A stretch of DNA of 64,000 nt from Pempheris klunzingeri (lineage: Eukaryota > Chordata > Actinopteri > Acropomatiformes > Pempheridae): positions 3,705,501-3,769,500 of the forward strand of contig NC_092016.1 of NCBI RefSeq assembly GCF_042242105.1, given 5' to 3'. The notes below the pieces were generated by a model, which was given only the letters and a program-made list of their open reading frames with translations, had not been told where the DNA came from and did no database searches. Every line of letters begins with the position of its first letter. The stretch's first letter is position 1. The position numbers and the translations under genes were made by a program. Positions 62,762 to 64,000 of the stretch are shown here, one piece after another.

Positions 62762-62999
62762 TGCATAGGTCCTCTCCGGTGTCCACAATGGCCACCCTCG
62801 AGGACGGTGACATGCACACCTTCGGCCCAGAGCTGCCGGCCATGTTTGATGGCGTGAAGCTGGCTGCGGTGGCGGCGGCCCTCTACATCATCGTCCGCTG
62901 TCTGAACCTGAAGAGTCCCACAGCACCACCAGAGATCATCTACCAGGACACGGCGCTCAGCCGCTATCTGCTGAAAACCTGCCCGCTGCTCACCAAAGA
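62762..62999 (+). CDS. abhd2: abhd2 first coding exon (gene continues beyond window)
   Basis: ABHD2 is an alpha/beta-hydrolase-fold monoacylglycerol lipase anchored by an N-terminal membrane segment. ATG at 62788 gives 70 codons plus 2 nt. ELPAMFDGVKLAAVAAALYI, then VRCLNLKSPTAPP, then LSRYLLKTCPLLTKE, match the vertebrate ABHD2 N terminus closely. The hydrophobic stretch around residues 24-38 is the signal anchor. The exon holds no catalytic residues; those lie in later exons outside the window. The N-terminal MATLEDGDMHTFGP is longer than the mammalian start. Acceptor at 62760-62761, donor gtgagt at 63000. Divergent to mfge8, as in human. Confidence 0.93.
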
Positions 63000-64000
63000 G
63001 TGAGTGTTTGTCATTATCTGGTCCCACTTTTAAAGATGTGGAGCGTTGGATGACTTCAGCTTTGGTCATTTTGGGTCTCGATCACCTACAAGTGTTACAT
63101 CTAAATGTAAATGACTGAGGACTTGATGTGACTTAAAGGACCAGAGGGCTTGGACATAATGATTCATGTTTATATCATTCTAATAGTTTATAAAGTGCTT
63201 TGACAGAGAAAGCAAAACAGGAAACTTAGGGAGCAATGAAACAGAGAAAAGTCAGGATTAATATGAATTTAAAACAGGAAGAAAAAGACAAAAACAGCAG
63301 CAGCAGAAGGAGAAGAAAGACATTAAAACATTGAAGAATGCAAAAATAACTAAATACAAATCTCCTCAGACGGCTCGTTCCAAAGCCGAGGAGACCTGAT
63401 GTTGTTGGACTGGGACTGAAATCTAAACACTGAGGACTCGAGTCAAACTGGGATGTAATTTAGTTTTCACTCTGTTTTTTAGTTGGAAATACAGCAGAGT
63501 AGTTTTCCTACACAATGAGGGGAAAAGAGCTGAGAGACACCTCAAAGTTAAAACAGATAAAGAGCCATGAAAGTAACAGCGTCGACTTCAAGTACGTGCT
63601 GAAAAACAGAAAAACTCTGAGGTCAGAAGTGGAGTTACTCGACTGGTTTGGACAGTTTTTAGTTAAATGTCAGAGGGATCAGTCAGCAGGGGAAGAGGAT
63701 GTTGCTGTCACACCTTGATTCCAACTTTCTAAAGGCGACATGTTCACAAAGTGTCCTCCGTCAGTTTAGCTCTGCACTCCTATAACTGATTCAGCTCAAC
63801 GAGAAATATAATCTTCTTTTTCATTCAACTCTTTCCTCTTCCTCGTCAAGACCTGGTGCCTACATTACCCACAATGCAACGTGACCACAGACAGTTCAGT
63901 TTGAGACTCGGTCATGCTTGTCGAGCCTTTAACCTCAAGCAGAGATGAGGAGCAGGATAAACATCACGCCTTTCTAACACCTCCAGGGTTTTGTTATTGA
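63000..64000 (+). other. abhd2: abhd2 intron, truncated by window end
   Basis: No second coding exon found. Near 63864-63885 a CATTACCCACAATGCAAC stretch resembles a fragment of a common teleost repeat. The open frame at 63515-63718 has no family resemblance. Confidence 0.65.

Noticed and set aside
63515-63718. 67-codon open frame as a second abhd2 exon
   Set aside because: The product does not resemble ABHD2 after LLTKE, and no fitting acceptor frame was seen.

Overview
The window is vertebrate nuclear DNA, almost certainly from a ray-finned (teleost) fish. It holds four intron-rich genes in the order acan (+), hapln3 (-), mfge8 (-), abhd2 (+, 5' end only). The same order is known from human 15q26. 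Fish origin is inferred from the compact genes, the abundant CA/GT microsatellites, and many interspersed repeats whose sequences I recognise from teleost genomes (tRNA-type SINE, Tc1-type element, several short families).

Layout. 1-4.9 kb: upstream or 5' intron sequence of acan. 4.88-14.17 kb: aggrecan, 18 coding exons whose joined frame is 1322 codons with no break (G1, short interglobular domain, G2, two Asn-glycosylation-rich exons, a short Ser-Gly chondroitin-sulfate domain, EGF, C-type lectin, sushi, basic tail). 14.2-18.6 kb: acan and hapln3 3' flanks with a 442-bp Tc1-type element. 18.66-22.40 kb: hapln3 link protein, four coding exons, 374 codons, with a GC-rich promoter and probable 5' UTR exon near 23.2 kb. 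23.3-34.1 kb: gene-free DNA with nested repeats and a few GC-rich non-repeat islands. 34.52-55.45 kb: mfge8, ten coding exons, 474 codons, with three EGF domains (RGD in the second) and two discoidin domains; two introns (6.4 and 9.3 kb) take most of the length. 55.7-61.5 kb: intergenic, repeat-rich. 61.5-64 kb: candidate abhd2 promoter and 5' UTR exon, then the first coding exon.

How the genes relate. Aggrecan and link protein are partners: link protein locks the aggrecan G1 domain onto hyaluronan in cartilage-type matrix. Mfge8 is a secreted bridging protein that joins RGD-binding integrins to phosphatidylserine. Abhd2 is a membrane-anchored alpha/beta hydrolase. The lectican - link protein - EGF/discoidin order also occurs at the human VCAN-HAPLN1-EDIL3 locus, so this is one copy of an ancient paralogous block. 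Exon edges were placed by reading splice consensus and checking that every joined frame stays open; they are predictions without transcript support. No prokaryotic, viral or CRISPR content was seen.
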